Source: Okapia johnstoni
Taxonomy: Eukaryota > Chordata > Mammalia > Artiodactyla > Giraffidae
Assembly: GCA_024291935.2 (NCBI GenBank)
Contig: CM044315.1
Coordinates: 76,614,385-76,678,384 of the forward strand
Reading direction: 5' to 3'
Length of the DNA stretch: 64,000 bases
A program made the translations under genes and the position numbers. Positions 10,226 to 20,799 of this stretch are shown piece by piece. Under the pieces are notes generated by a model. The model was given only the letters and a program-made list of their open reading frames with translations. It was not told where the DNA came from and did not search any database. Within the stretch, counting starts at the first letter, position 1; the number at the start of each line of letters is the position of its first letter.

Positions 10226-10355
10226 AGAGGGCTCCCGGCATCCCGCGTCTGGAGCCCCGCGCTGCGGAGGAACCTCCGTGCCCAGACGGGGGCTGCCTGC
10301 CCCGCTGAGGGGGCGCCGCCCACGACGGTCCCCCGCGCCCCGCAGGCCCGGCAGG

Positions 10356-10458
10356 ATGCACGCCGCCCTGGCAGGGCCGCTGCTCGCCGCCCTCCTGGCC
10401 ACCGCCCGCGCCCGCCCGCAGCCCCCCGGACGGAGGACAGTGCCGGCCGCCCGGATCG
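10356..10458 (+). CDS. TRABD2B: TRABD2B (TIKI2) coding exon 1, with apparent +1 frameshift
   Basis: Start of the Wnt-inactivating metalloprotease TIKI2. ATG at 10,356 (A at -3) opens a signal peptide: MHAALAGPLLAALL and the small hydrophobic residues after it, then a basic/proline stretch (ARARPQPP). This N-terminus matches mammalian TRABD2B as I remember it and differs from TRABD2A. The exon ends at the donor TCG|GTGAGC (10,458/10,459). The coding part is 103 bases; the known protein has 34 codons (102) here. After PQPP the written frame reads GRRTVPAARI; dropping one base of the C6G2 run at 10,422-10,429 gives DGGQCRPPGS, the expected sequence, and a phase-0 junction with exon 2. So one extra base is present: error or real indel. 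Gene identity is firm; the state of the allele is not. Confidence 0.85.
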
Positions 10459-11458
10459 GTGAGCGAGCGCCCGCCCGGCCACTCTCCCGGCCGCCCGGCC
10501 ACTCCAGCCCCGCGGGGACGATGGTTTGGGGGTCCTGCCTTCCGCACCCACCTCGGCCCACCCGCTCCACCTCTCCGCTCCGGGCGCTGCCTCGGGCGTC
10601 CTGCCCTGGCTTCTGCCGCCCGAGCTCCTGCCCCGTGCGGGGAACCGAGCTGGGGCGCTCCCTCTCCAGCTCCTTCTCCGCCCGCTGAGGCTCTCGGGCT
10701 CTCTTCGGACTTTCGGTCCGCTTGGACCTTTCCTCTCTGTGCCCTCTTGGACTCCCGTCTTACTTTGATCCCGTCTTTACCCTCTGGTTGCTCTCTTCCC
10801 ACTTCTGACACTTTCTGCCGTTCCTTGCCTTTCTCTTCTCTGCCCCTTCCTCTCGTTCACACGCTCAGACTCCACGCTCCCCTCTTTCTCTGACCCCCGC
10901 CAGTGACCTCAGGCAAAATTTCTCCATCTCTAGCCCAGGCCCCAGCACCCACGCTCCCAAGTGCCCCCGGTTTCACAAAAAGGAAGAAGATTCCAGAGGA
11001 GAGGAAAAGAAAGTGCCAGGACACGCTGGCCTGATATTTCTTCGGGGGTTGAGTAATTACTAGCTCTCCTAATTTTCCTTCCAAACTAAGGAATCCCTTG
11101 ATTTCCCTCAGTCTCTCTCCCTCAAAGTGTAAAGTAGTGCCTTGAAAATAACCCTGGATTGGAGACCTGGAGACCAGGGAGCAGGAAACTGTCTGTAGGG
11201 TCCTCACTGGCTGCCCAGTTAGTTGACCTTGGGCAAGGTGCACCTCCAGCAACCTGACTTGTGTGGAAACAGGGAGCCTGGCGACAGGCAGAGTCCTCAG
11301 TGCTAGTCTCTGAGCAGGATGCTGAGATTTACATTTGTTGGCTGTTAGTAAAGTAAGGTACTATTCCCTTTTCCCACCCCGACAGATACTTTTCTTTTGT
11401 ACTAGAATCAGGCAGAAAAATTTTATGAGTTGACGACGGAAAGCTTGCAGGTGGTGGC

Positions 11459-11530
11459 TGGCAGTGGACGGTCCAGGGGGTGTTCCAGGGTGGATGGCAG
11501 TGGACAGTTCAGAGGATGTTCCTGGGTGGA
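11459..11530. repeat. Diverged 36-bp tandem duplication
   Basis: Two copies of a 36-bp unit starting TGGCAGTGGAC at 11,459 and 11,495 differ by a few substitutions. No function is suggested. Confidence 0.6.
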
Positions 11531-11640
11531 AAGTGACTCTGCCTGAGAGACAAGAGAGACCCTTTCTCATGTCCCTTGACCCCTGGACCTAAACTGGATT
11601 GGAGAAATGACCCATGTCTTCACGATCCTCCTTCATCTCT

Positions 11641-11669
11641 ACACACACACACACACACACATACACACA
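11641..11669. repeat. (AC)n microsatellite
   Basis: An AC tract with one TA interruption, inside intron 1 and not attached to any SINE that I can see. Confidence 0.8.
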
Positions 11670-12239
11670 TTCCTCTTCAGAGCCTAGGTGATGGCAGACA
11701 GTTGGACTTGGAGCCCAGGTACACCTTTTAAGGGGAGGAGCCTGGAAAGTATGTACATTTCTTGGGACTAATTCTGTGGAATCTTTCCCTCCCAAACCAG
11801 GGCCTTGAGACTTTACTTAGCCTGCAGGTTTTAAAGCACTTTCTCATCTGTGGTTTCAGCTGGTGGAGCAGAGTAGCTGACACCCCAGACCTGCCCTCCA
11901 AAAAGAAAACTGCATCCGCCCTGCTGAATGGGGAAGTAGCTGTTTAAATAGGCTATTTTTAATAGGTGTTCTGCTTTCAAAGTGCTCTTGGCGTGTATCT
12001 TCTAATGGTTGGATTTAAAAGTTATATGACTTCCTCCCTTCTTGCCAGAGCAGGACTCTTGGTCCCCCTCTCCCCACCCTCCACATGAAACACCGCTGGT
12101 GAAGGTTTGGCTTGGCCAAGATTAAATATTCTCAGGTGGTGTGGCAGTCCTTGGCACTCACAGCTAGAGCCAATCATAACGAGAGCTTCCTTCACTGCCT
12201 TCACTCCCTCTGAGCCTGGCACAGCTCTCAGGGCTTATT

Positions 12240-12372
12240 TACATAGATTGTGTCTTTTCATTCGCCCAAAGATCATTTTACAGATGGGGAAACTGAGTCT
12301 GTGGGAAGTGAAACAGTGTGCTTAAGATCATACAGCCAAGACAGGCCAAAGCTAGGATTTGAATGTGGGTCT
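12240..12372 (-). repeat. MIR SINE (minus) in intron 1
   Basis: 'ttttacagatggggaaactg', 'tgcttaagatcatacagcc' and 'taggatttgaatgtgggtct' are the reverse MIR core in order. It ends about 130 bases before exon 2. Confidence 0.6.
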
Positions 12373-12505
12373 CAGTTTCCAAAGCCCTTGCTCCTTCCCA
12401 TGGCCCCAGGTCTGTCTCTGTCTTCCATCCCCACCTCCACCTGCCCCCTCTGTTCTAACCTGCTGGCTTCAGCCTGACTGCCTTCCTTCACATCTCCTTC
12501 TGCAG

Positions 12506-13066
12506 CAGAGGGACCTGAACTCCTTCCTGTGGACTATTCGGCGCGACCCCCCAGCCTACCTGTTTGGCACCATCCACGTCCCCTACACCCGCGTCTGGGA
12601 CTTCATCCCAGACAACTCCAAGGCAGCCTTCCAGGCCAGCGCCCGCGTCTACTTCGAGCTGGACCTGACCGACCCCTACACCATCTCGGCGCTGGCCAGC
12701 TGCCAGCTGCTGCCGCACGGGGAGAACCTGCAGGACGTGCTGCCCCGCGAGCTCTACTGGCGTCTGAAGCGCCACCTGGACTATGTGAAGCTGATGATGC
12801 CGTCATGGATGACACCCGCGCAGCGGGGCAAGGGGCTCTACGCCGACTACCTATTCAACGCCATCGCCGGCAACTGGGAGCGCAAGAGGCCAGTGTGGGT
12901 GATGCTCATGGTGAACTCGCTCACGGAGACCGATGTTCGCTCCCGTGGCGTGCCCGTGCTTGACCTTTACCTAGCCCAGCAGGCTGAGAAGATGAAGAAG
13001 AGCACCGGAGCCGTGGAGCGCGTGGAGGAGCAATGCCATCCACTCAATGGGCTCAACTTCTCCCAG
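12506..13066 (+). CDS. TRABD2B: TRABD2B (TIKI2) coding exon 2, TraB-type protease domain (N-terminal half)
   Basis: The exon has 561 bases, exactly 187 codons, phase 0 at both ends, between the acceptor TTCTGCAG and the donor CAG|GTAAGC. The peptide starts [20 protein letters not shown] and ends [10 protein letters not shown]. It carries the first of the two GxxH motifs of the TIKI/TraB/PrgY family (GTIH, residues about 55-58, codons 12,566-12,577), whose Gly and His are linked to metal-dependent cleavage of Wnt N-termini. An NFS glycosylation sequon lies at the 3' end. The second GxxH and the membrane anchor lie in later exons outside this window. No stop, indel or odd substitution is seen, so the frame is under clear coding constraint. 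TIKI2 acts in the secretory path or at the surface of Wnt-producing cells; that role is family knowledge. Confidence 0.93.
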
Positions 13067-15714
13067 GTAAGCACGGGGCGCCCGGGTCCCAGAGCCCAGG
13101 CGTTCCCATGTGCCTTCCTCCTCTTCTCAGATTGTCTTCCTCCTGTGTCCAGATCCTGTCCTTCCCTTAAAGGGAGAGGATCTTTCGAGCTGTGGGGCAG
13201 CTCTTGGGCTGCCTCTGTGGTGGTATGAGGACAAACTGGTGTGTGCTGGACTCGGAGGTGAGAGTGTGTGCTGGGCTCGGAGGTGAGAGTTTGGGTGTTT
13301 GCTTCTGTCTCAGTGTGCTACCTGGCGGGGATATACACACTCCCCACCTGCTGTGCCCGCCCAAGCAGAAAGAATTTCCCTCGGAGCATCACAGTGATGA
13401 GAAACAGAGAGAGTTGCCGGTTTGCGCCTGACTTTCCCTGAGGCCCTGGGGTCTCAAGAGCAGGAGGCTGTCTTGAGGCCATTGGGAGGATGCATGTGGG
13501 CAACCGTTTTGTGTGTGTGTATGTGTGTGTATACATGTGTACAGAGGACGTATAGAGGGAGGTGTGCTTCCTGGGGTTGGGAGGCAGGAGAGGTGCAATG
13601 GACCTGGTGTTTGGTGGCCCTGGCTTGCCAGTTGAGGTTAAGAGCTGCCAAATTTCCCAGGGCCTTTACAAAGCTCCATGTGACCCTCGGACTGCCTCCC
13701 TAGGCTGAGAGAAAGTCAGCAAGGATAGTTTGGGGGTTAATAATTTCAGAGAGATGTGTTCACTTCAAGGTTGACAGTTCTGATTTCTGAACCTCAGGCA
13801 TGGGGGCAGGGAGGAGGGCGGAGCTTATCCAGCAAAGTGTTGTTAAAAGCCCTGTCTCCATGGGCAGAGGTCACTCACAACTCACTGGCCCCAAACTCAA
13901 CTCTGAGGCCCTGGGAACAATGAGTTCACATCTGCGCCTTGAGACGGGCTGTCAATCCCAGAACGGGTGCTCTGAGTCAGGGGTTGGTGGCTCCTGCAAG
14001 CAGAACCCTAGACAGGGCCCTGGGCCCATGCCCCACGTGAGGCATGGTCCCCAAGATGTGCTTTTCCAGGAAGGGGCCAGCCCAGTAAATTGGCTGGACT
14101 AGAAGCTCTACCGCTGGAACCAGACCTGCTTGTGCTCCTGAGATGCTGCAAGCTCTTCACCAGGGAAACAGGAGCAGAAACTGATCCCCCTTCAGAGATC
14201 TCTGGCTTTTGTTTTTCCAGGGGAAATGCAATATTGTCCCCAGGGAGGTAAGAAGCCAGATTGATTTGCCGGCCAAATGAAAGGCGGGTTTGTCGGTTCT
14301 CCTGCTGGCTCTCCCATAATTGTGGAGTCCTTACCCAGAGGGCCCGGTGGCAGGAATATTGGGGCAGTTAGTCACGCCCCGCAGGGTTCTGACTACGCCT
14401 GACTCCTTCTCCACGGGGAAAAATCCTGTGCATTCTCTGGCCCAGCGCTGATTCCTCTGAACATACCGGCTCGCTCCCTCTGAAGTGCCTTTCTCTTGCC
14501 AGCCTCAGGAGCTGATATTATCTGCGTTAGGCTCCCCAGTGCTCACCGCCCATCTCATTTTGGAGACAGGTTTGTGGGAGGCCTCTCTGTTCAGAGGCCT
14601 CACGTCTGGCCTCGATGTCTTTTTTTAGGCTAGGAAGGTGGGCGACCCACTGTCCCTCTCAACACCCTCTTTGTACCAACCACAGAGGAATCCAACCAGA
14701 GCCGAAGGGAGCACACAGGCCCTCTGGTTAAACAGCCCCTGGCTTCAATCTGTCTCTCTTAAAACAACAAAACTATCTTTCTTCGAGGTCTGGAAACACT
14801 GCTGTGCAACCAAAGGATGGCTCTGGTAGGGTGAAAACATTTGCTGGAAAGCATGAGAGGTTATGTTTTAGGAAAAGTTCCTGAGAGCCATTCATCGGCC
14901 AGCAAGAAGCCCGCTGACAGTCTCCAAAGCCCACGTTTGAAGATCAAACAGACTCAAATCTCTGGTTTCAAAAATGCACCCACCCCATCACCAGCCTGGG
15001 CCCACTCTGAAAATTGTTCTTGGGTCCAGCTCCCTGAGAGGGCTTCAGGAAGCAAGTCCTGAACAAAAGAAAACAGAACTCCTCCCGGTTCCCTAATCTG
15101 CACACCCTTCACCACCTGCCAGAGTGCCTGACCCCGCCAATTTGTCCTGTTATCATTTTAGAGCAAGGTGATGAAATCTCTCCCCCATACTCGTGGGCAG
15201 ACATGGGCTAACTGGGAAGGGAGCAATTCTAGAGCCTGGGCAGATGGAGTTGTTAGGGATCCCCAAGCCCAAAGTCAGAAATGCAACAACAGCCTCCTCA
15301 GTAAAATTGTATGCATGCGTGCACAGTTTGATATGAACATCTGTGATGCATTATTGTACTGAAATATCTGTTAAGTGCATCAGATTTTTATTTTTTCTTT
15401 CCTCTCAGCATTACTGTTATTGCAAAATATTTGGGGAGGGGGGAGCAATGAGAGAGGACGGTGAGGGAAAAAAAAGCTTGAAAAGAGAGTGCGTTTTGTT
15501 AAGACCTGGAATTTTAGTTTTAATTTTATTATTTCTCAAAGTTTTTATATTTTCTTCTAGTCAGAAATACCACATTTTCCCTAGCTAAATGGAGAAAGAA
15601 GGCTATACCGGCTAAAGATAGGACTTATATAAAAGTTTCTTCCATCTTTGCACAGCATGAAAGATCAAGCTTCTTGGCCCTGGTCTCTAACTTCATTATG
15701 AACTGAGCACACTG
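13067..15714. other. 5' part of intron 2, mostly single-copy
   Basis: It holds a 25-bp tandem pair (13,241-13,290), a GT-rich tract (13,509-13,545) and a 9-bp-arm hairpin (14,578-14,601). The section 14,200-14,640 has more CpGs than its neighbours and no visible repeats, which would suit a regulatory element. Confidence 0.4.
13241..13290. repeat. 25-bp tandem duplication
   Basis: GTGTGCTGG(A/G)CTCGGAGGTG with flanking AGAGT occurs at 13,241 and 13,266 with a single difference, so the duplication is recent. Confidence 0.7.
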
Positions 15715-15850
15715 AACCCAACATCACCGAGTGTTTGCTACGTGACCTTGAGCAAGTCACTTTGCCTCTTTGGCCCTTGTTTTTCCCATCTGTGAAATGA
15801 GACACCAGGATTAGGTCATCATTCAAGCCACTCAACCCTGACATTCCATG
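15715..15850 (+). repeat. MIR SINE (plus)
   Basis: 'tgctacgtgaccttgagcaag', then 'cccatctgtgaaatgagac' and 'caggattaggtcatc'. Confidence 0.6.
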
Positions 15851-15864
15851 GGATGATTATAATC

Positions 15865-16055
15865 AACTCCATGTGCCAGGCACCCCGCAGGAGGCTCCGC
15901 ACCGCTTTTTCATCTTGTCGGAGTCTCACAACCCTATGACTTTCTTAGGTGGGCACTCAAAAAGCCTGGATGACTTGACCAAGGCCACATGGCTAATAAG
16001 GAACACAACCAGTCTGCCTGACTTAAGGGAAGGATGCAATGCCCGTGCTGCCCTA
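15865..16055 (-). repeat. MIR SINE (minus)
   Basis: 'atgtgccaggcaccccgc' near the start and 'gacttgaccaaggccacatgg' plus 'accagtctgcctgac' near the end give the reverse order, next to the plus-strand MIR. Confidence 0.5.
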
Positions 16056-16284
16056 TGTTGATTCCCTGTGTCTAGGTGGTTCGTGTCCTGCAGTTCTTCC
16101 TTCAGTACTTTCTTTTGTATCCTTCTTTCCTTTAGGGCAAAGGGCTTAACAGTTTACTTCTTGGAGAATTTACCCTTCTAGAGAAATTATTTCCTTTGGC
16201 TCTGTGGCTGGAGCAGGGATGGGTAAAGGCAGGTCCTCTAAAGATTTCTCTGATGTGTTTACAGGGAGCTCAGGATAGTGGGCT

Positions 16285-16400
16285 GAGGGATGGGAGTCTA
16301 GCTTCTAGGTTTTGGTCCCAGCTCTGGCTCCAAAGCCAATGACTTGTGTATAACTCTGGCATTCTTGTTTATCTGTTGAATGGAGCAGTAGTGACTAGCC
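16285..16400 (+). repeat. MIR SINE fragment (plus)
   Basis: 'ggtcccagctctggctcc', 'atgacttgtgtataactctgg' and 'tttatctgttgaatgg' match a diverged MIR. Confidence 0.45.
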
Positions 16401-17059
16401 TTTTTTTGTTTTCCTCTTTTTACAACTGAGCTGGTTTTGTGAGGATGTGAACCGACACGACCTGTGTGGGAGTTGTCAGGAGGGTAAGAGGACTACCTCG
16501 ACATAGGGCCTGTGCTTGGAAACGAGTCTGGGAGGCTTCAGGACAAGGAAAGAAGTCTGCATGGGAAGCATCACCTTCCCCTGTTGGCACCTTCTCCCAG
16601 CAGCCATGTCCACTGCCTGTGCTTTGCTGAACAAAGTAAAGCTGGAGTATAGGAGGTGGTGGTAGCCCCTGCGCTCAGGGGCTTGGGGATGCCTGAGTCT
16701 CGAGTCTAGATCTTGTGACAATCTTGAGACCTGCCCATTTCAATCAGCTCTGCTGGCTGCCTCTGGGGATTGGTACCAGCTGCCACAAACGCTGTGGACT
16801 GATTAGGGGACCTCCTTCTCCCTCTAGGGGGCCTCAGTGGCCCCCACTCAGTACAGTGGAGGCGCTGGATGAGGAGCCCTCTAAGTTATGTGGTTCTCCG
16901 AGGCAAGACGAAAAAAACGAGGACACTGCCATTCTGAACTTGGCTGTGATTTAACTCACACGCCGACGCTGATCATCCAGTGTGTGTGGCTTGGGCGTGG
17001 CTGCCAAGGGTGTCCAAGATGTTTGTAAAATTCTACAGCCTCCTCTCAAAGGAGTTAGA
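16401..17059. other. Intronic single-copy stretch
   Basis: No gene seen. At 16,820-16,836 there is a weak CTCF-like string (CCCTCTAGGGGGCCTC). Confidence 0.35.
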
Positions 17060-17205
17060 AAGCCCAAAGTCATCATTTACTGAGCTGTGTCTCCATACAG
17101 GGCGCTATATTAGACCTCGTAATTACATCATCTCTAATCCTCCTAGAGATGTGACAAGGCCTGTCACTGTATCTCTGTCACAGACAATAAATTAAGGCTT
17201 AATAG
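17060..17205 (-). repeat. MIR-like fragment (minus)
   Basis: 'tttactgagctgtgtctcc', 'cgtaattacatcatctctaatcc' and the end 'aataaattaaggctt' suggest a reversed, diverged MIR. Confidence 0.4.
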
Positions 17206-17207
17206 GT

Positions 17208-17278
17208 AGTAGGCTATAGTCCATGGGGTCGCATAGAGTCGGACACGACTGAGCGACTTCACTTCTTCACTTCTTCTT
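17208..17278 (+). repeat. BovB/Bov-tA 3' tail fragment
   Basis: 'ctatagtccatggggtcgc', 'agagtcggacacgactgagc' and then an ACTTC-type tandem tail. It is only about 70 bases long and is the only young ruminant repeat seen between 5,960 and 28,837. Confidence 0.75.
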
Positions 17279-19639
17279 TGGTTATAGTCAGAGGTCCTAG
17301 ATCTAGTAATACATCTGAGGGAACAGCACATATTATGGGGTGCTTAATTAGGATTTAGAGAGAGAATGAACAGTCAGAAGCAATGATATGACCATCCCTG
17401 CTTCCCTTCCTTCGTCCACCACTATGGAATGAATGAATGAAGAAAGATGACACAAGCCACAGTGAGGAGCTCCCTCCTTGAATGGCAATAGCTCCTCACC
17501 ATCCTACAAGGACACAAAATGTGGAAATACTGAAGCAGGCAGTGGAGTACAAAATAGGCTCTAGCCCTACCCTGTTTCTGCCTTGGCCATGACTTTTGGC
17601 TTGTCCTGTCTCTCTCCGGGCCTAGATTGCCCGCTCTGTCCCGCAGTTTCCAGGACCAGCCCAGTTCTGACTTCCGTGTGCTCTTCTGCAGTCCTTGTAC
17701 TTTGGAGGGCATGGGCCACCCTGAGATTTCCAGACTGAATTCTCCGCAGTTGGGAGGGGCTGGCCAGCTTGTCTACGGCAGGCTGCTGCCTATACCTAAT
17801 CTACTCGTCCTGAAGCCTGCTGGTTCCAGTGGGTGACCTGCTGCTTCTTGCTTCCAGCCTGTCAAGCAGACAGAGCCCCAGCCCATCGTGGCGCAGTCTG
17901 ATGTACAGCTCACACCCGTCATGGCGCAGTCTGATGTACAGCTGCCCAGCCTTGCAGCCTGCCCTTCCGCAGGACTCCCCCCTCACTGGCTCCCTCATTC
18001 ATTCAACCAGAGCATCTTAGTGTCAGCCAGGATAGTACTGGGAGCAGACACTGGGGAGCAGCCTGGATTTTTCCCCTGGGGAGTTTACTGCCAAGCCAGG
18101 GGCGTTATCAGTGCTTTCTTCTAAACAGCCGTGGAAACCGAGGCATGGAGAGCCTGTGTGTTAGTCTCCCCTGTGTCCTGCCTGCACATCATATGGACAG
18201 CCTGTTCTTCCTTTCTCTTGCTGTCATACATTCCCATCTCACGGAACCCACCTCTCACTTCCCATCCTCCAAGAATGGCTGTTCCCGAGTCCTACCCCCC
18301 TCCCCCACCCACTGGGCCTCCATGGCAGCTACAGCAGCACTGACCTTTGGCCTCTCACCTCCATAGCACTCATCCCTATTTGTGGCTTCCTATCAGATCC
18401 GTGTGCCCTCCCCAGATCGAAAGGGTAAGACACCTCTCTTAAGACCAGCTGGGCACCCCTAAGGACCGGCACCATGCTGAGCCGTCTTCTCCTCAGTGTC
18501 ACCCACAGAGTGAGAGCCTCGGGGTCAGTGTTGGCTCTAAGCATAGGCTGGCCTAGTCCACACCTGTAACTCCAGATCCTGGCCTGGGAGCAGGCTGCTT
18601 CTGCAGCCTGCCGCACCCACTGTGGCTCCCGCCCTAGCCCAGTGGTCAGGAGCTGTTCAGCAATGTCTGTCACATGGTGTGGAAGTCACCTGGAGGACCC
18701 CCCGAGGCCTGACCCCTAGACATATGTACTCTCAATTTCTTTGTGTGCCCAGAGAGCTGTTTGCAAAGAGCCCCTGCCAGCACAGCAGGCTCTATCCTTT
18801 TTTCTTTTTTCCCCTGACTTGGTTAATTCAGACTTTAACATTTAATGTTATTAAGCTCAGAAGCAGACACTTAGGATGGCTGAGGTCCTCCACCAAAGGA
18901 GAGTGAGGCCATAAAGCTGAAGGTGTGACCAAGATGTCATGAAATATTCTTGTCTCTGAATCAGAAGTTCGCAGCATGAAGTCTTCCTGATTTACAGAAT
19001 CTCTGAGCTGGGACTTGGGGACTCGGAATCTAAGAATGGTGAAATCTTAGAACATTAGCCTCAGAGGCATTTTTGGACTCGAAGAATCTTCACATCGTGA
19101 AATCCTAGCCCCTTAGCTTTGAAGACTTTTCAGCTCATACACACAGACTTCTAACATCTTAGAGTTGGAAGGGACCAGTTCTCAAGAATTCCAAGAAGTC
19201 CCATCCTCAAACACAGTGATCTCCTCCCCACAACTCAGCCTCCCGCCCTCCCCAGGCCAAAGAAAAGCCTGACTTTGTGACGGAGATAAAAATGGGAGCG
19301 TGCCTTTGTTAATAGTTCCCATTTGGACATCTCTCAAAGCCAGGAAGAGGTCGCCTGGTAATGCAGCTTTCCGAGGGAGGAAACTAAAGAATAGGACAAG
19401 CCTGCAGCCAGCCAGCCAGGCGGCCGTGTTTCTTCCCCCTCGAGTTTGCTTCTAAATATTATCCACTTCACTCCCTTTTATCTCCCATCGCTGGCTCTCT
19501 GTCCGCCCACTTAATCCACAGGCAGCCGGTGGCCCAGCCTTCAGCTCTGCTCAGCGGCTGCCAAGCCGTCTGGCCTAGCAGCTCCTCCAGGATCCGCAGG
19601 CTTTTAAATCTGTGCAGAATATCCGCTGGAACACAGAAC
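17279..19639. other. Intronic single-copy stretch
   Basis: No exon or named repeat seen. It contains a 33-bp tandem pair at 17,882-17,947. A weak old interspersed repeat may lie at 19,000-19,180 (repeated 'atcttaga', 'gttggaagggacc'). Confidence 0.35.
17882..17947. repeat. 33-bp tandem duplication
   Basis: A unit containing GGCGCAGTCTGATGTACAGC occurs at 17,882 and 17,915. The copies differ at about two positions, so it is a recent local duplication. Confidence 0.75.
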
Positions 19640-19920
19640 GTTGCCCCAAGCTTGGAAATGTTGTTGCATGTGCTGGGCCCCCTCCCTCTGCAGGAATTTC
19701 CTTCTTTTCTCTTCTACTCCCGAATCCTCTGAGATCTCTGAGGCTCAGCCCCATGCTGTACCTCCTCCAGGAAGTCCTCCCAGAATACCTCTAAATCTCA
19801 TCTGCTTGGGAGGACTTGGTGCAAGCCTTTCTTTGATGACTCAGTGACATCTATTCTTTCCCTCCGCGAAATGTGTGATGGTATTTTATGATATTCTTTC
19901 ACCAATTACATATTTTCTGT
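19640..19920 (+). repeat. L2-type LINE fragment
   Basis: 'gcatgtgctgggccccctcc', 'tgtacctcctccaggaagtcc' and 'ttcaccaattacatattttc' match L2 3' sequence. Confidence 0.55.
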
Positions 19921-20799
19921 CTTTTCTGTCTTTTCTTTCCTAATCAATCCAGCTCAAAATATGCTCAAAGTTGATTACAAAATGAGACTGTATGTTTTCC
20001 AGTTCTGAAGTTGGGGCCCTGTGGTATATCCTGTGGTTGAGGTGTTGGCAGCTCTGGATGCTAACAGGAGGCTGTGTCTTGGCCTCTGGATTCACAGAAA
20101 GCCTCAGATTGCCCACCTGAGACATGGAAGCAGTTCAGTGCTATCACTGGTCCATTGGTGAGGACTCTATGACACCCACAGGTCACTGTTGAATTTCTCT
20201 CTCTCTCTATCCTGGAATGCTTTGGTGTCTTCTCTTCCTCGTCTGTTCCTTGCAAACAAAGGCCTCTTTTTTTTTTTCCTCCATTTCACTACTCAGAGTT
20301 CATGTGAGCTTCTCCAGGGTCACTACATCCCCCACTTTATTTTCACTTAAAAATGTTTAATTTCACCCATACTTGCCACTTTGCTTGGGCTGCCGTGCTG
20401 CCGACCTGTTCTAGTCCTCTCTTCCTCTCTCGGTCACACAGTCCCTGATCAGGCCTCCCTGCATTTGCTTATGCTGTTCCTCTAGATCGAGAGAGTATAC
20501 ATATATATATTCCTGTCCCTATATATATATATCTTCCTTTTCTCCCTATCAGGTCAGGAAGAGCAGGGGAAAGCACTCAATTTTACCTCTCAGTGGCTCT
20601 TACCTTGTGAGCCTGTTTCTTTGCATAAAGCTTCCTCTCTAGCTTCCTCATTCCAAGGAACATCCTGGCCTGACTTAACCTTCAGAACCAAGAATTAGTC
20701 AGTACTCACCCAGCATAGCACAGACTCAGCTCAGAAACCCCCTAGGATGCCTCCTGGCAGGGCCCAGGACAGACCAGTGCTCTTTCAGGTAGGGCCCAG
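19921..20799. other. Intronic stretch with TA-rich simple repeats
   Basis: Two short TA tracts (20,498-20,508 and 20,520-20,532) lie 12 bases apart. Otherwise nothing is recognised. Confidence 0.4.

Larger units (their letters stand above)
9290..10700 (+). promoter_or_regulatory. TRABD2B: CpG island: TRABD2B promoter, 5' UTR and exon 1
   Basis: This block is extremely GC-rich and dense in CpG, in sharp contrast to both flanks, and it surrounds the coding start at 10,356. No TATA box at a sensible place was seen. GC boxes (CCCCGCCCC) lie at 10,133 and 10,171, and a CTCF-like site at the 5' edge. The pattern is that of a TATA-less developmental-gene promoter; the exact transcription start cannot be read from sequence. 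Long frames on both strands here (up to about 590 codons) come from the lack of AT-rich stop codons. Confidence 0.85.
10459..12505 (+). other. TRABD2B: TRABD2B intron 1
   Basis: The intron is 2,047 bases with GT...AG ends (GTGAGC / TTCTGCAG). The first 250 bases are still CpG-rich and the rest is ordinary. It holds a diverged 36-bp tandem pair (11,459-11,530), a CA tract and a MIR, and no sign of another exon. The acceptor is TGCAGCAG, so a NAGNAG choice could drop the first Gln codon of exon 2. Confidence 0.8.

Noticed and set aside
9185..10462. A 425-codon plus-strand open frame ending at exon 1
   Set aside because: It is in a different phase from the TRABD2B ATG, reads as Arg/Pro-rich low complexity, and is best explained by the same lack of stops.
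9027..10811. A 594-codon open frame on the minus strand over the promoter
   Set aside because: The translation is Gly/Arg/Ala/Pro low-complexity throughout, overlaps the CpG island, and has no domain or splice pattern. GC-rich sequence simply lacks stop codons.
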